From Acidobacteriota bacterium (GTDB taxonomy: Bacteria; Acidobacteriota; Vicinamibacteria; Vicinamibacterales; SCN-69-37), in NCBI GenBank assembly GCA_005799825.1, contig SYFT01000006.1, positions 1-52,129 on the forward strand: 52,129 nucleotides of DNA, given 5' to 3'. The notes under the pieces are model-generated. The model had not been told where the DNA came from. It saw nothing but the letters and a program-made list of their open reading frames with translations, and ran no database searches. Shown here one piece after another: positions 40,891-48,392 of the stretch (position 1 is the stretch's first letter; the number at the start of each line of letters is the position of its first letter). Made by a program: the position numbers and the translations under genes.

Positions 40891-41340
40891 ATGACTGATA
40901 CACGCGAATTGATGCTGGTCTTGACACTGGTGATGGCCACGCCTGCGGTGGCGGCATGTCAGACCTGGCACGACCCGCAACGACCTGATCCTCGCTGGGA
41001 CGACCGGCGATCGGATCCGCGTGGGCGGCTAGACCCACGCGATGAGCGCGGCGGAGTCAACTCGCGCGCGATTCCGCGCTTTGATGAGGCATTCCGGAAT
41101 GGGCAGGATGACGGCTACGAAGCTGGCCTGCGCGACGGGCACCGAAACGAGCGCTTCGACCCCGTGGGTGAAAAGCGCTATCGCTCAGGCGACCACAACT
41201 ACGATCGCCGCTACGGCCCCAGGGATCTCTACAAGGATCGATACCGCGACGGCTTCCACCGCGGCTACCAGGAAGGCTACTGGGACGCAAGACGATACGA
41301 TCGGCGAGACGCACCGCGCTGGTGGCCCTTCGGACGTTAA
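40891..41340 (+). CDS. Small exported Asp/Arg/Tyr-rich protein
   Basis: 149 aa from ATG 40891, which has GGAGG 5 nt upstream; the ORF-track start at 40795 is rejected. A signal peptide (LMLVLTLVMATPAVAAC) may carry a lipid Cys. The mature part is unusually rich in Asp, Arg, Gly and Tyr (HDPQRPDPRWDDRRSDPRG, YKDRYRDGFHRGYQEGYWDA). Repeated RDGxxxGYxxGY-like turns suggest an imperfect repeat with regular aromatic spacing. No family was recognised. Nothing is known of its role; a charged surface or metal-binding lipoprotein is possible. Confidence 0.7.
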   Translation: MTDTRELMLVLTLVMATPAVAACQTWHDPQRPDPRWDDRRSDPRGRLDPRDERGGVNSRAIPRFDEAFRNGQDDGYEAGLRDGHRNERFDPVGEKRYRSGDHNYDRRYGPRDLYKDRYRDGFHRGYQEGYWDARRYDRRDAPRWWPFGR

Positions 41341-41351
41341 GAACCGTCTGC

Positions 41352-42800
41352 CTATGCCAGTCGGAAGAACTTTCGCATTCGCGCCAGGAGCGACGCATGG
41401 GTCGCCGCCGGCGTTGCCCCTGGCGCGGATCTGACCGCGTCCAGTTCCGCGCGGCGCGCAGCCGCCGCCACGGCCAACGCATCCAGCACCGATGGCTGAC
41501 TCCGGACGTGCGCGCCAAACGCTTCCGCTGAAATTTCAAGGAGCATGCTGTCGCGTCGCGCAGCGACCGTGGCTGATCGGGTGTCGCCGGTGAGCAGCGA
41601 CATCTCGCCGAAGTAGCTTCCGCTTTCCGTGACAGCCACTTCGCATCGTTCTGGTCCGACAGAAATCACCACCGCGCCATCAGTGACCAAAAACATCGAT
41701 TCGCCGGGGTCGCCTTCCCTCACCACGACATCACCGCGCCCGTACAACCGCGGCCGCGCTGCCGCCGCCAGAGCCGCGTGCACGTCGGGCGTCAGACCCG
41801 AGAAGATCGGCACGGCCGCGATCTGCTGCTCACTTCGGTGGTGCTCGGCAATCAGGTCGCGTGGCACCTCCGTGCGCGCGTACTCCACCTGGATCGGCCA
41901 CGGAATCTCGATATCGCGTCGATGGAATTCGTAATAAATCGCCGTGCGCACTTCGTCCCGCGCCCGCTCGTCGTGCTCGAAGTCATGCACCCAGAACCGC
42001 GCCCTGAAGTTGATCGCGGAGGCGCCAAACTCCATCAGCATCACGTCCGGCGCCGGCTTCTCGAGCACCCGCGGACACCGCGCGAGGGCCACCATGATCG
42101 CCTCGCGCACCTGGTTGGGCGGAAACTGATAACCCGTGCCCACTTCCACAAACAACCGCGTGGGTGACAGCGGCTCTGAATAATTAGTAATGGCTTCCTT
42201 GCCGACGATGTTGTTGGGCACGATCACGAGGTTGCCGGTTTTGGTTTGAATCTTGGTGGCGCGCCAGGTGATCTCCGTGACCCGGCCCTGGAACGGGCCG
42301 ACCTCAATCCAGTGCCCGGGCTTAAACGGCCGGTCGATCTGCAGCGCGAGGCCTGCGAAAAAATTGCCCAGCGTGTCCTGCAGCGCGAAGCCCACGACGA
42401 CCGCGCCCACGGCGGACGCGGCGAGCAACTGCTCGGGAAACACCAGCGTGACGACCAGAAGAAAGACGCTGATAATCAGCGCGCCCTGCACGATGCCGGG
42501 CGCTCGCTCCGTGGCGTGCTCGCTGAACCACGGATGAAACAGCAGCGCGATGACTACCTGGATCGCGCCAAGAGTCAGCAGCAGTTTCTCAATGCTGAAG
42601 ATGTTGCCGGCATGCCCTTCCGACAGCGCGCCTCCGACCAGCACGAGATGGGCTAAGACGGCAGCGGCCGACACGCCCAAAGTGAGCCGGAGCCTGCGGC
42701 GGAGCGCGGGGTTGCGCACCGCACACAGGAGCGTCAGCGTGGCGACAAACAGCGCCACGCCGGCGAGGAAGTGCGGGCTTGTCAGACGCGCAGTATCCAC
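41352..42800 (-). CDS. MscS-family channel with C-terminal cyclic nucleotide-binding domain (bCNG-type)
   Basis: 482 aa. Four to five TM helices (about 10-160) lead into an MscS core: the pore-to-beta segment VVGFALQDTLGNFFAGLALQ and RPFKPGHWIEVGPFQGRVTEI (about 140-190). From about 330, a cNMP-binding domain appears with a phosphate-binding cassette YFGEMSLLTGDTRSATV, keeping the Glu and Arg that hold the cyclic phosphate. The family (bacterial cyclic nucleotide-gated MscS-like channels) opens on ligand rather than tension in studied members. It is the last gene of the cyclase-M48-channel operon, starting 1 nt after the M48 stop, so the cyclase is the likely ligand source. Confidence 0.9.
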   Translation of the reverse strand: MDTARLTSPHFLAGVALFVATLTLLCAVRNPALRRRLRLTLGVSAAAVLAHLVLVGGALSEGHAGNIFSIEKLLLTLGAIQVVIALLFHPWFSEHATERAPGIVQGALIISVFLLVVTLVFPEQLLAASAVGAVVVGFALQDTLGNFFAGLALQIDRPFKPGHWIEVGPFQGRVTEITWRATKIQTKTGNLVIVPNNIVGKEAITNYSEPLSPTRLFVEVGTGYQFPPNQVREAIMVALARCPRVLEKPAPDVMLMEFGASAINFRARFWVHDFEHDERARDEVRTAIYYEFHRRDIEIPWPIQVEYARTEVPRDLIAEHHRSEQQIAAVPIFSGLTPDVHAALAAAARPRLYGRGDVVVREGDPGESMFLVTDGAVVISVGPERCEVAVTESGSYFGEMSLLTGDTRSATVAARRDSMLLEISAEAFGAHVRSQPSVLDALAVAAAARRAELDAVRSAPGATPAATHASLLARMRKFFRLA

Positions 42801-42801
42801 G

Positions 42802-43959
42802 TCAGCCCGAGATGCCCTTACGGAATGCCGCGATTTCGGCCGGCGTTATCGTCACGGTCACGCGGGCCGGGTTCGATCCGCCCCTGGAGTCGCGGTCAGG
42901 ATTGACTCCGCGCGATCCGGCCGATGCCATCGTGCCGGTGTTTGTTTTGTCGGCACCCAGCTTCGATGTGACCCCACCGAGGCCGAACTTGCTTGAAGAC
43001 GCCGGTGGCTTCGCCGTCGAGGTCGTCGAAGTCTCGGCCGGCTTGGCCGTGGTCGTCGTTGGCGTAACTGTCGAGCCCGTGCTGCCTGTCAGCGAGGACG
43101 CCCCTGCGGCGCCGGCGACAACCGCGACCGCGACTGGCTTGTAGACAATTGTTGCCCTGTAGCGCGCAGCGACCGTGGCGGTCGCGTTCAGCTTCTCGGA
43201 TGTGATCTGTTTCGCCAACTTGTTGACGCGGTCTTTCGTTTCAGGATGTGAGGCAAACACGCCGCTCGGTTCTTTCAAGTCCTTGTTCCTGTCGGACAGG
43301 CGCGTGAGGAACTTACCCAGGCCGGCTGGGGCGTACCCGACTTTATTGGCCATCCTGATGCCTACCTGATCCGACTCGTTCTCGTCGCCGCGGTCGTACT
43401 GGTTCTCAAGCAGGTTGGCATAGGCCGAGTCGAGCATGAACTCCAGCACGTTGCTGCGTGTGGCAGCCTCGACCGCGCCACCGGTCACCTTCGATTTCTT
43501 GATCGCATTGATCGTGTGCTTCTCGGTGATGTGGGCAATCTCGTGACCGAGCACGCCGGCCAGTTCGGCTTCGTCCGCGATGAGTGCCAGCGCGCCGCGC
43601 GTGATGTGCACGAAGCCTCCGGGGGCCGCAAACGCGTTGACGCCGTCGGTGTCGAGCACGATGAACGTCCACGCGAGATTCGGCCGTGTGCTCGACGAGG
43701 CCACTACGCGGCCAACCAGCGACACGTACTTGTGCACCAGGGCGACCTGCACCACACCGTACTTCTGGCTCAGGCGGGTGCTGATGGCTGCACCCATGTC
43801 TTTTTCTTCCTGCTCGGTGATGACGAGATCCTTGACCTGGTCCGCCATGCTCTTGGCCTTGCTCAGCTTGCCGACGGCCTGCCCGAGTTTGCCGACTTGC
43901 GCCGAAGTCGGCGCCGCGACCGAGAGCATCAATACCGTGATGAACAGCATCCGCCTCAT
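42802..43959 (-). CDS. M48 family metallopeptidase, exported
   Basis: 385 aa with a signal peptide (MLFITVLMLSVAAPTSA). The zinc site is VLGHEIAHITEKHT (HExxH), with the third ligand in DENESDQVGIRMA. It resembles secreted BepA/LoiP-like M48C proteases. A long low-complexity tail follows (TPTTTTAKPAETSTTSTAKP), possibly cell-wall-spanning or a linker, then a short conserved end. Its ATG overlaps the cyclase stop by 4 nt, and the MscS-CNBD channel gene follows at once. It might process or guard envelope proteins in the same pathway; that is inferred from the operon. Confidence 0.9.
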   Translation of the reverse strand: MRRMLFITVLMLSVAAPTSAQVGKLGQAVGKLSKAKSMADQVKDLVITEQEEKDMGAAISTRLSQKYGVVQVALVHKYVSLVGRVVASSSTRPNLAWTFIVLDTDGVNAFAAPGGFVHITRGALALIADEAELAGVLGHEIAHITEKHTINAIKKSKVTGGAVEAATRSNVLEFMLDSAYANLLENQYDRGDENESDQVGIRMANKVGYAPAGLGKFLTRLSDRNKDLKEPSGVFASHPETKDRVNKLAKQITSEKLNATATVAARYRATIVYKPVAVAVVAGAAGASSLTGSTGSTVTPTTTTAKPAETSTTSTAKPPASSSKFGLGGVTSKLGADKTNTGTMASAGSRGVNPDRDSRGGSNPARVTVTITPAEIAAFRKGISG

Positions 43960-45974
43960 AAACGCCCCCCTAATACTTCGTGCACCACGATCGCCTGGGC
44001 CTTGCCCTTCACCATAATCGCACCAAGCTCGCGCGTCGGCACAATCGTCGTCAGTCTCGATCTCACGGCCTCGCTGATGAGGATCCGCACGCCGTGCTCC
44101 TTGGTCGCCGACTCGAGACGCGAACCCAGATTGACCGAGTCTCCGATCACCGTATAACTCATGACCGTGTCGGACCCGATGTTACCCGCAATCATGTCCC
44201 CGGAGTTGATGCCAATCCCAATGTCCACGGTGGGCATGCCCCGGGCCTTCCAGTCGGCGTTGAGCCGGTTCAGCTCCTGAACCATCTCAAGGGCCGCGGC
44301 CACGGCATGGTCAGCATGGTGCGGGTCGGTCACGGGTGCGCCGAACAGGCCCATCACCATATCGCCCACGAACTTATCTAGAGTGCCTTGGTGCCGGAAC
44401 AAGACGGCCACCATCGCGGAGAAATACTCGTTGAGCTGCGCCACCACGGCTTCCGGCGTGGCCTTTTCCGAGGCGGTCGTAAACCCGCGAATATCCGAAA
44501 AGAGGACGGTCATTTCGCGGCGCTGGCCACCCAGTCGTGCGAGCGACGGATCTGCCACCAGATGCGCAAATACATCGGGTGACACGTACCGGCCGAATAG
44601 TTGTTTCATTTCGCGCTTCGCACGCCCCTCAACGAAATATTGCCAGGCGGTGCCGCCGAAAGTGGCGAGCCCGAGGCCCAACACCGGCGGCACGAGGCTG
44701 ACCCACACGCCCGCCCCAATCGCTGCGGTCGTCGCCCAGACGAGGATGGCGCCCAGGACCAGGACCACGCCCACCGCCCATCCGACGGGCAGCACCACGG
44801 CCACAACCCCGGCCACAAGGCTGACGCCGGCAATGGTCAATACGTCCACAGTAGTGCCAGCCTTGCGCATGAACCGCTGCGACAACACGTCATCAACTGT
44901 CGCCGCGTGAAGCTGAGCGCCCGGCATGGACGGGCCGCCGAACGGCGACGGGTACGTGTCCTTCAGGCCGGGAGCGGTGGTGCCGATGAACACGTACTTC
45001 CCTCGGAACTCAGCTGGGTCCACGAGGGGTACGGCGCCATTCAGCAACAGGTCTTCGGAACGCAACAGGTCTATAAACGAATAGGCCGGATATGTGCGTT
45101 GCCCTTTCGCATCTGCATAGGGTCCGCGTAATCGAAGCAACATCTGACGCGACGGTAGTGCTTCACCGGTGGTCGAGCGCGCGGGTGCGGCCAGCAGTGG
45201 CACTTGCGCCGAGCCGACACGCAGGATCGACTGGTCCATCGAGACTGCCAAGGCCGGCACCCGATCGGCGGCCAGGAATGACGCCAGCCCGAGCCAGGGC
45301 ACCGGCCGCCCTTGAGCGACGACAAACGGTAGCACGCGGCGCACCGTACCGTCGGGGTCGAGTTCCAGCATGGTGTGGCCGACCGCCGCGCTTGCCGCGG
45401 CGAGGTTTGCAAACGGCAGGCGCAGGTACGGCCGCACATAGAAGCCGGTCCCCGGGTCGTAGTTCACGCCGGGCAGCGGCGGCGCGGTGGGCACCGGTGC
45501 TTCCGCGGTGGACGAGCCTTCAAAAATCGCTTCAGCCGCCAGCACCACGTTTCCGGCGCGCCTGACGCTTTCAACAAGCGCAGCATCCGATTCGGCGCCC
45601 GACATGGTCGCGCCGCTGTCTCCCAGCGGAAACGCACCGCGAAGATCCCGGTCCACGAACAGCACATCGTAGGCGATGACCTTCGCCTGCCCGCGCGTAA
45701 GAAAATCCACCACGGCCGAGTGCACCACCCGCGGCCACGGCCATCGGCCAAACGTAGGTTCCAGTAGTCGCAGCGACGATTCATCGATTTCGACGATGAC
45801 TATGTCCTGATGCGCCGCACCACCTCGCGCGAGGCTGGTGCCATGCGTGGCCACGATCCGGCGGTCGTACGTGGAAAGCTCCTGGTCGGTAAAGACCTGG
45901 AACAGGCCGAGGCCGGAGGCCAGCGCCCACGCCAGGCCGCCGATGGCGAGACCGCTCGCGACTTTTCTCATCAA
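43956..45974 (-). CDS. Adenylate cyclase with CHASE2 sensor domain
   Basis: 672 aa. An N-terminal TM is followed by an extracytoplasmic CHASE2 domain (about 40-340; IVIVEIDESSLRLLEPTFGRWPWPR, KVIAYDVLFVDRD, FRGKYVFIGTTAPGLKD), three TM helices (about 355-435) and a class III cyclase domain (about 475-650). Metal Asp residues are in FSDIRGF and FVGDMVMGLFGAP. The adenine-selecting Lys is in TLDKFVGD and the transition-state Asn/Arg in DSVNLGSRLE, so an active ATP-specific enzyme is expected. It heads the operon with M48 and the cNMP-gated MscS-like channel. Confidence 0.93.
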   Translation of the reverse strand: MMRKVASGLAIGGLAWALASGLGLFQVFTDQELSTYDRRIVATHGTSLARGGAAHQDIVIVEIDESSLRLLEPTFGRWPWPRVVHSAVVDFLTRGQAKVIAYDVLFVDRDLRGAFPLGDSGATMSGAESDAALVESVRRAGNVVLAAEAIFEGSSTAEAPVPTAPPLPGVNYDPGTGFYVRPYLRLPFANLAAASAAVGHTMLELDPDGTVRRVLPFVVAQGRPVPWLGLASFLAADRVPALAVSMDQSILRVGSAQVPLLAAPARSTTGEALPSRQMLLRLRGPYADAKGQRTYPAYSFIDLLRSEDLLLNGAVPLVDPAEFRGKYVFIGTTAPGLKDTYPSPFGGPSMPGAQLHAATVDDVLSQRFMRKAGTTVDVLTIAGVSLVAGVVAVVLPVGWAVGVVLVLGAILVWATTAAIGAGVWVSLVPPVLGLGLATFGGTAWQYFVEGRAKREMKQLFGRYVSPDVFAHLVADPSLARLGGQRREMTVLFSDIRGFTTASEKATPEAVVAQLNEYFSAMVAVLFRHQGTLDKFVGDMVMGLFGAPVTDPHHADHAVAAALEMVQELNRLNADWKARGMPTVDIGIGINSGDMIAGNIGSDTVMSYTVIGDSVNLGSRLESATKEHGVRILISEAVRSRLTTIVPTRELGAIMVKGKAQAIVVHEVLGGRL

Positions 45975-46047
45975 CCTGTGAAGAGTAGCCTGTTGCGGGT
46001 CGTCCGCCTACGCCGAATAGTCGCTGCGCTCCTGGCTCTGGCGGACA

Positions 46048-46114
46048 GCCTTCGCAATGCGTTCGCTGGCTCGCCAGTCGTAGCAGTGAGCGAAGCGAAC
46101 GTTCTTGCGAAGGC
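46048..46114. repeat. Long inverted repeat directly 3' of tRNA-Glu
   Basis: GCCTTCGCAATGCGTTCGCT (46048-46067) pairs with AGCGAACGTTCTTGCGAAGG (from 46094) over about 20 bp with a small bulge, loop 26 nt. It begins at the base after the tRNA CCA. It may serve as terminator or processing signal; no T-tract follows. Confidence 0.75.
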
Positions 46115-46189
46115 TGGTAGCGGTACGGGGATTCGAACCCCGGTTCTGTGGTTGAGAACCACATGTCCTAACCCCTAGACGATACCGCC
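46115..46189 (-). tRNA. tRNA-Glu (anticodon CTC)
   Basis: 75 nt including an encoded CCA. The anticodon arm GTGG-TTCTCAA-CCAC puts CTC in the loop, reading GAG. The T arm is GGGGTTCGAATCCCC and the D arm TCGTCTAGGGGTTAGGA resembles tRNA-Glu genes. The acceptor GGCGGTA pairs with TACCGCT, giving G1-U72 as a wobble and discriminator A73. Confidence 0.93.
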
Positions 46190-46226
46190 ATGGATGGGGC
46201 CGGTCACGACCCTAACAGGAACCCTG

Positions 46227-46256
46227 AACGTAGCATCGTGGCGAGAAGGTGGTCAA
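46227..46256 (-). promoter_or_regulatory. Promoter of tRNA-Glu
   Basis: On the minus strand: TTGACC (-35), 18-nt spacer, TACGTT (-10) preceded by an extended TGC. It lies 37 nt upstream of the mature tRNA 5' end and is the best sigma-70-like promoter seen in the window. Confidence 0.65.
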
Positions 46257-46288
46257 GTCAGAGATAATCGACAGGTTCGATTGCTGCC

Positions 46289-47059
46289 ATGACTTTGACC
46301 CGTATTTCTGCCGCCGCTCCTCTTCTGATTTTGGTCCTGACCCTGGCCACCTGCTCACCCGCGCCCACGCCGGCTGCTCCGCCACCGGCTGCCGGCGGCA
46401 AAAGGATAGACAGCGCCACGGCCGGTTCGGTGACCGGTCGCATCACATTCACGGGACAAGCTCCGAAACCCGAACTCCTGCAGATGGGCAAGGACGCCGC
46501 GTGTGTGGCCGGCGCCGGGCCCAACCCGCAAAGCGACGCGGTACTTGTGGGCGAAGATGGCGGGCTCAAGAACGTCTTCGTCCACGTCAAGGCGACGTTT
46601 GATGAATACACCTTCGACACACCGGCCGAAGCCGTCACCATGGACCAGAGGGGGTGCGTATATGCGCCGCGGGTGTTCGGCGTGCGCGTGGGCCAGCTGA
46701 TCGAAATTGTAAACAGCGATGACACGGTGCACAACGTGCACGCCCTGCCGATGCAGAACCAGGAATTCAATGAGAGTCAGCCGCGCGCCGGGATGCGCAC
46801 GACGAAGATTTTCACCGTGCCTGAAGTGATGGTGCGATTCAAGTGCGACTTCCACGGATGGATGGCCGCGCATGTCGGCGTGATGAGCCATCCGTTCTTC
46901 GCGGTCACCGACGCCGCCGGCGCATTCAACCTCAAGGGACTGCCGCCGGGCATGTACACCATTCAGGCCTGGCACGAGACGTTTGGCACACGCACGCAGC
47001 AGGTCACAATCGCCGCAGGCAGCCAGCAGAGCGTGATGCTGGCCTTTGGCCCGGCCTGA
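46289..47059 (+). CDS. Cupredoxin-domain lipoprotein with carboxypeptidase-regulatory-like domain
   Basis: 256 aa. A lipobox (LVLTLATC-SP) is followed by a Pro-rich linker. A plastocyanin-like domain has apparent copper ligands His in DDTVHNVHALP and Cys/His/Met-type residues in RFKCDFHGWMAAHVGVM. The end is a beta domain reading GAFNLKGLPPGMYTIQAWHE, as in regulatory-like Cna/CarboxypepD folds. It is anchored in an envelope membrane and could carry electrons or store copper. ctaB follows 1 nt after its stop and DUF420 after that, pointing to cytochrome oxidase maturation. GATAAT lies 20 nt upstream of the ATG. Confidence 0.85.
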   Translation: MTLTRISAAAPLLILVLTLATCSPAPTPAAPPPAAGGKRIDSATAGSVTGRITFTGQAPKPELLQMGKDAACVAGAGPNPQSDAVLVGEDGGLKNVFVHVKATFDEYTFDTPAEAVTMDQRGCVYAPRVFGVRVGQLIEIVNSDDTVHNVHALPMQNQEFNESQPRAGMRTTKIFTVPEVMVRFKCDFHGWMAAHVGVMSHPFFAVTDAAGAFNLKGLPPGMYTIQAWHETFGTRTQQVTIAAGSQQSVMLAFGPA

Positions 47060-47060
47060 A

Positions 47061-47936
47061 ATGCCGTCCACACCTTCGCGCGTCGCCGATTGGATCACGC
47101 TCGCCAAGATCCGGGTGAATACCCTGGTCGTTGCCACCACCGCGGGCGGTTACTACATGGCCACGCCTGGCGACGTGGATCTGGCGCGTCTGGCGACCAC
47201 ATGCGTTGGCACGGCGCTTGTGGCCGGCGGCGCGGCTGCGTTTAACCAGGTAAGTGAGCGCGATACCGATGCCCTGATGGACCGCACCAGGAACCGGCCT
47301 GTGGCGGGGCTCCGGATGTCGCCGGGCGAAGGCCGCATCGTCGCCGCAGTACTTTCAGCCGCCGGGTTGGGCATCCTCGGTGCCACAGTGAGCATGCTGG
47401 CGATGGGGGTGGCGCTGGCCACGCTGGTCAGCTACGTCCTCTGTTACACGCCGCTCAAGCGGTATACGTCCTTTTCAACCGTCGTCGGTGCTGTGCCGGG
47501 CGCGTTGCCGCCGATGATCGGCTGGGCTGCCGCGCGCGGGTCGATCGACGAGCTGGCGGGTTGGTCGTTGTTCTTCATCATGTTCATTTGGCAACTGCCG
47601 CACTTCCTGGCCATCGCGTGGATTTATCGCGAGGACTACAGCCGCGCGGGCCTACCGATGTTACCGGTGATCGACCACTCGGGCGCCATGACCGGACGCC
47701 AAATGGCGCTCTGGGCCGCCACGCTGGTGCCGGTCAGCGTGATGCCCACGGTGGTAAGTCTGGCTGACCAGACGTACGGCATCGGCGTGCTGATTCTCGG
47801 CCTGATGCAGTTTGCCTTGACCGTCCGCTTCGCCTGGTCGCGCACCAAGACCAATGCGCGCGTGGTATTCTCCGCGTCTATTATTTATCTGCCACTCCTG
47901 TGGGCACTCATGGCAGTGGCGAAGTTGGGAAAGTAG
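47061..47936 (+). CDS. ctaB: Protoheme IX farnesyltransferase (heme O synthase)
   Basis: 291 aa from ATG 47061; the ORF-track TTG start at 47046 lies inside the upstream gene. It is a UbiA-type prenyltransferase with about eight to nine TM helices. The Asp-rich motif is FNQVSERDTDALMDRTRNRP (N-x-x-x-D-x-x-x-D), and the second conserved loop is YCYTPLKR-like (LCYTPLKRYTSF). It adds a farnesyl group to protoheme to make heme O for heme-copper oxidases. It starts 1 nt after the cupredoxin stop and is followed after 27 nt by DUF420, forming an oxidase-maturation operon. Confidence 0.94.
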   Translation: MPSTPSRVADWITLAKIRVNTLVVATTAGGYYMATPGDVDLARLATTCVGTALVAGGAAAFNQVSERDTDALMDRTRNRPVAGLRMSPGEGRIVAAVLSAAGLGILGATVSMLAMGVALATLVSYVLCYTPLKRYTSFSTVVGAVPGALPPMIGWAAARGSIDELAGWSLFFIMFIWQLPHFLAIAWIYREDYSRAGLPMLPVIDHSGAMTGRQMALWAATLVPVSVMPTVVSLADQTYGIGVLILGLMQFALTVRFAWSRTKTNARVVFSASIIYLPLLWALMAVAKLGK

Positions 47937-47963
47937 CAACTGGGGAGATGGGGAAATGATTCG

Positions 47964-48392
47964 ATGATCTCGGTTACCGACCTTCCGACACTGAACGCCT
48001 CGCTGAATGCGCTGTGCACGATATTGCTTGTCGTCGCGTACTTTCACATCCGGGCTCGGCGCATTGAACAGCATCGCAAGACGATGCTGGCGGCGTTTGG
48101 GACGTCGGTGTTGTTTTTGATTTCCTACGTGATTTACCATGCCCAGGTGGGATCGAAGCCGTTCCCCGGCACCGGGATGCTGCGCACGATCTACTTCGTC
48201 ATCCTGATACCGCACATCATCTTGGCAGCCGCAGTGGTGCCGCTCGCACTCATGACGCTGCGGCGGGGCCTGAAGCGCGAGGATGCCCGCCATCGCGCTA
48301 TCGCGCGGTGGACACTGCCCATCTGGCTGTTTGTCTCGGTGACCGGCGTTATCGTTTATCTGATGTTGTACTGGCCACAACCCGCTGCCTAA
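47964..48392 (+). CDS. DUF420 family membrane protein (CtaM/YozB-like)
   Basis: 142 aa with four TM helices. Conserved His/Arg positions fit DUF420: YFHIRARRIEQHRKTMLAAF, VIYHAQVG, IPHIILAAAVVPLALMTL and DARHRAIARWTLPIWLFVSVTG. The Bacillus relative CtaM/YozB is needed for assembly of heme-A-containing oxidases, which agrees with ctaB just upstream. Its last 44 nt overlap the opposite metzincin gene, an unusually long convergent overlap. Confidence 0.85.
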   Translation: MISVTDLPTLNASLNALCTILLVVAYFHIRARRIEQHRKTMLAAFGTSVLFLISYVIYHAQVGSKPFPGTGMLRTIYFVILIPHIILAAAVVPLALMTLRRGLKREDARHRAIARWTLPIWLFVSVTGVIVYLMLYWPQPAA

